Below, in pieces: positions 61,716 to 64,000 of a stretch of DNA of 64,000 bases. The translations under genes and the position numbers were made by a program. Within the stretch, counting starts at the first letter, position 1. Each line of letters begins with the position of its first letter. The DNA lies in assembly GCF_902150045.1 (NCBI RefSeq), contig NZ_CABFVU010000001.1, positions 2,728,001 through 2,792,000 on the forward strand, given 5' to 3'. The DNA comes from Chitinophaga polysaccharea. Its GTDB lineage: Bacteria > Bacteroidota > Bacteroidia > Chitinophagales > Chitinophagaceae. Below the pieces are notes generated by a model. That model made no database searches and had not been told where the DNA came from. It saw only the letters and a program-made list of their open reading frames with translations.

Positions 61716-62769
61716 AATCGGTAACAGAACAATTGGTTACAATCACCTCCCTTATTTTATTGCAGATATTGGGGCTAATCATGATGGCAGTATCGAAAGA
61801 GCGTTAAAACTGATTGAACTTGCAAAGGAAGCTGGTGCAGATGCAGCTAAGTTCCAGAATTTTAAAGCGTCTAAAATTGTTAGTAAGTTCGGTTTTGAGA
61901 ATCTTCAAGGGAAACTTTCCCATCAAAGTGGATGGAAAAAAAGTGTGTATGAAGTATATGAAGACGCAAGCATTAGCCAGGACTGGACACCTGTATTGAA
62001 AAGCAAGTGTGATGAAGTTGGAATAGAATACTTTACCAGCCCTTATGATTTTGAGTCTGTGGACCATATTGACCCCTATGTTAACGTATATAAAATAGGC
62101 TCGGGTGATATTACATGGCCGGAAATTATCCGGCATATTGGTAGCAAGGGAAAACCGGTTTTGATTGCTTCAGGAGCAGCGGACATGGAGGATGTCGAAA
62201 GGGCAATGGCAATTCTGCAATCATGTAATGTTGATATTTGCCTGATGCAATGTAACACCAATTACACTGTTGATCCGGATAAATATAAGTATGTAAACTT
62301 GAATGTATTGAAAACTTTTGCATTAAAGTATCCGGATGTTTTGTTAGGCCTTTCTGATCATACATTGGGGGCGGCAACCACAGCAGGGGCTGTTGCATTG
62401 GGGGCAAGAATAATAGAGAAACATTTTACTGATGATAATGAAAGAACTGGACCTGACCATAAATTTGCAATGAATCCTGTTACCTGGCGGCAAATGGTGG
62501 ACCTTTCCAATGAAATCTTCCATTCACTTGGCGATGGGGTGAAAAGAATTGAGCCTAATGAGCAACAATCCCGCATTGTACAGCAACGCAGCTTACGAGC
62601 TAAGAATAAGATTGAAAAAGGAACAGTTTTGACCGCAGAAATGTTTGACGCGCTTAGACCATGTCCGGAAGATGCTTTTAAACCTTATCAGGCGGATAAA
62701 CTGCATGGAAAAGTTTTAAACAGAGATCTTCAACAAGGTGAGCATATTGCATTAAACGACATTTTATGA
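61699..62769 (+). CDS. Nonulosonic acid synthase (NeuB/PseI family)
   Basis: A 356-residue PEP-dependent synthase that condenses PEP with a 6-carbon amino sugar to give a 9-carbon nonulosonic acid. The TIM-barrel part has FIADIGANHDG, KFQNFKASKIV, and LSDHTLGAATTAGAVALGAR with EKHFT. The C-terminal SAF (antifreeze-like) domain begins near residue 295 (RSLRAKNKIEKGTVLTAEM). Whether it makes pseudaminic, legionaminic or another acid cannot be told by eye. It overlaps genes on both sides. Confidence 0.9.
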   Translation: MINDFKIGNRTIGYNHLPYFIADIGANHDGSIERALKLIELAKEAGADAAKFQNFKASKIVSKFGFENLQGKLSHQSGWKKSVYEVYEDASISQDWTPVLKSKCDEVGIEYFTSPYDFESVDHIDPYVNVYKIGSGDITWPEIIRHIGSKGKPVLIASGAADMEDVERAMAILQSCNVDICLMQCNTNYTVDPDKYKYVNLNVLKTFALKYPDVLLGLSDHTLGAATTAGAVALGARIIEKHFTDDNERTGPDHKFAMNPVTWRQMVDLSNEIFHSLGDGVKRIEPNEQQSRIVQQRSLRAKNKIEKGTVLTAEMFDALRPCPEDAFKPYQADKLHGKVLNRDLQQGEHIALNDIL

Positions 62770-63302
62770 TAATTGGATCTAAAACGGGATTGAGAGCCGT
62801 TGAACGCGAGGACTTGGTATTGCTGAGAGATTGGAGGAATATCCCCTCTTTCAGAAGAAACTTCAGGGAACATAGGGAACTATCCATGTTTAACCAGGAA
62901 GGCTGGTACAATCGCACTATGTCTAGTCAGAACGATTATATGTTTATCATAGAAAGCTTAGTGGATAGTGCTCCAATTGGAGCTTGTGGATTATTGTATA
63001 TAAGCTGGATAACAAGGTCAGCAGATTTTTCATTCTATATAGGTGATGGGGAAAAATATATAGACAATGAAGGATTGGCAAAAGATGCTGCGCAATTGCT
63101 GATTGATTATGGATTTAAGAACTTGAATCTTAATAAGATCTGGATGGAGTTGTACGAATTTGATGAAAAAAAGATTAAATTCTTTACTGAAGAATTCGGA
63201 TTTAAAAAGGATGGTATATTGCGTGAGAACTGTTATGAAGATGGAAGGTACTACAATTCATTTATCATTTCATTATTAAGAAACGAGTATTTGAATGGCT
63301 AA
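62766..63302 (+). CDS. GNAT family acetyltransferase
   Basis: A 178-residue GNAT enzyme of the RimJ/PseH-like type. It begins GLRAVEREDLVLLRDWRNIP, has PIGACGLLYI in the central strand, the CoA-binding region GLAKDAAQLLIDYGF, and the end FGFKKDGILRENCYEDG. In pseudaminic acid loci such enzymes acetylate the 4-amino sugar nucleotide, which is the likely role. It overlaps the synthase stop by 4 bp and the CMP-transferase start by 8 bp. Confidence 0.85.
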   Translation: MIIGSKTGLRAVEREDLVLLRDWRNIPSFRRNFREHRELSMFNQEGWYNRTMSSQNDYMFIIESLVDSAPIGACGLLYISWITRSADFSFYIGDGEKYIDNEGLAKDAAQLLIDYGFKNLNLNKIWMELYEFDEKKIKFFTEEFGFKKDGILRENCYEDGRYYNSFIISLLRNEYLNG

Positions 63303-64000
63303 TGTTGCTATAATAACTGCCAGAGGTGGAAGTAAAAGAATTCCAGGCAAAAATATAAAGGATTTTTTAGGTAAACCTATTATTGCCTATTCTATTAAGG
63401 CCGCAATAGAAAGTGGGTTGTTTGATGACGTAATGGTTTCAACCGACGACGATAAAATAGCGGAAGTAGCTTTGCAGTATGGAGCGAAAGTTCCTTTCCG
63501 CAGAAGTGAATTGAATTCGAATGACTATGCTACTACGGCTGCAGTTCTTACAGAAGTAATTGAGGATTATGCCGGGGAGGGAAGGGAGTTCGAATATGCT
63601 TGTTGTATATATCCCTGTGCCCCGTTAGTTAATGGAGAGGTATTAAAACGAGCTTACAATAAGCTTATACAAAGCGATTTAACTTGTGTTATTCCGATTC
63701 TGAGTTTCAGTTACCCCATCTGGAGAGCCCTGAAGCAAAATGAAGAAGGTGATTTGTCAATGATCTGGCCCGAGAATCTGAATGCAAGATCCCAAGATCT
63801 TCCAATTGCTTATCATGATGCTGGTCAGTTTTATTTTTTCGAAATTAACAAATTCCGGGAAACGGGGAATTACATGTTGGGTAAGGTTGGAGGGATACTG
63901 CTGGATGATATGGAAGCGCAGGATATAGACAATTTAAGTGATTGGCGGTTGGCCGAATTGAAGTATCAATTGAGAACTTCGCAGAATTCTATAGCACCGC
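63295..64000 (+). CDS. pseF: CMP-nonulosonate cytidylyltransferase, PseF-like (cut by window edge)
   Basis: At least 235 codons from ATG 63295, open at the window edge. It belongs to the acylneuraminate cytidylyltransferase family, which activates a nonulosonic acid with CTP. The N-terminal signature IITARGGSKRIPGKN is at about 6-20. Further motifs are VSTDDDKIAEVA, NDYATTAAVL, YPCAPLVNGEVL and YHDAGQFYFF, which fits PseF. The family is about 230 residues, so nearly all of it is here. It overlaps the acetyltransferase gene by 8 bp. Confidence 0.9.
   Translation, partial: MANVAIITARGGSKRIPGKNIKDFLGKPIIAYSIKAAIESGLFDDVMVSTDDDKIAEVALQYGAKVPFRRSELNSNDYATTAAVLTEVIEDYAGEGREFEYACCIYPCAPLVNGEVLKRAYNKLIQSDLTCVIPILSFSYPIWRALKQNEEGDLSMIWPENLNARSQDLPIAYHDAGQFYFFEINKFRETGNYMLGKVGGILLDDMEAQDIDNLSDWRLAELKYQLRTSQNSIAP

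Overview
The window comes from a member of the Bacteroidota, most likely a Chitinophaga-like bacterium of the Chitinophagaceae. The evidence is a GldC gliding-motility gene, Bacteroidota-type promoters (TTTG, 19-21 nt, TAnnTTTG), paired OmpH/Skp genes behind bamA, a DUF6089-type barrel protein, Tat-exported Gfo/Idh and GH125 enzymes, and the absence of a need for Shine-Dalgarno sites. I saw no rRNA, tRNA, CRISPR array or intact insertion sequence. The left edge cuts an inositol-monophosphatase-family gene. The right edge cuts a CMP-nonulosonate synthetase gene.

Layout. 0-11 kb: metabolic and envelope genes (GH3-like enzyme, LysE exporter, orphan KorB-type beta subunit, AhpD-like protein, M28 peptidase, cell-wall amidase, acyl-CoA dehydrogenase). 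11-19 kb: plus-strand genes including two hydrolases, two glycosyltransferases, an OppC-type permease, gldC, a YqeY-domain gene, cvpA and a CBS-domain gene. 19-27.5 kb: an outer-membrane biogenesis block (BamA/TamA-like barrel, nadK, DUF6089-like barrel, uppS, bamA, two ompH genes). 27.5-30.3 kb: rpmH-rnpA-yidD and an S41 protease; rnpA has no ATG, GTG or TTG at its expected start. 30-39 kb: oxidoreductase/DUF1080 pair, sod, PAS-LuxR regulator, SPFH protein, tadA, ligA, NUDIX-type regulator. 39-48 kb: a probable structured RNA, fused B12-dependent mutase icmF, GH125, MutS-like ATPase, radical SAM protein. 48-55 kb: two related leader/attenuator-like modules, a DinB-family gene, then an AAA ATPase, an unrecognised basic protein and an RtcB RNA ligase. 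55-64 kb: an ECF sigma gene, then an exopolysaccharide export and nonulosonic-acid locus that looks more AT-rich than the rest.

The most unusual part is 48.2-53.6 kb. Two leaders each have a Bacteroidota promoter, a tiny ORF ending Arg-Ala plus five codons (one Cys-rich, one Phe/Tyr-rich), an intrinsic terminator, then a second element with identical ACGGACAAGGTATG and AACCCGGTCCGT boxes and a second terminator. The second leader precedes the ATPase-unknown-RtcB cluster, so I suggest a translation-sensing attenuator controlling an RNA-repair cassette. That is inference.

Other notable signals are two copies of a 190-205 bp palindromic repeat placed 2-3 bp after stop codons, a promoter-hairpins-terminator unit upstream of icmF, and paired palindromes spaced two helical turns apart in front of the radical SAM gene.
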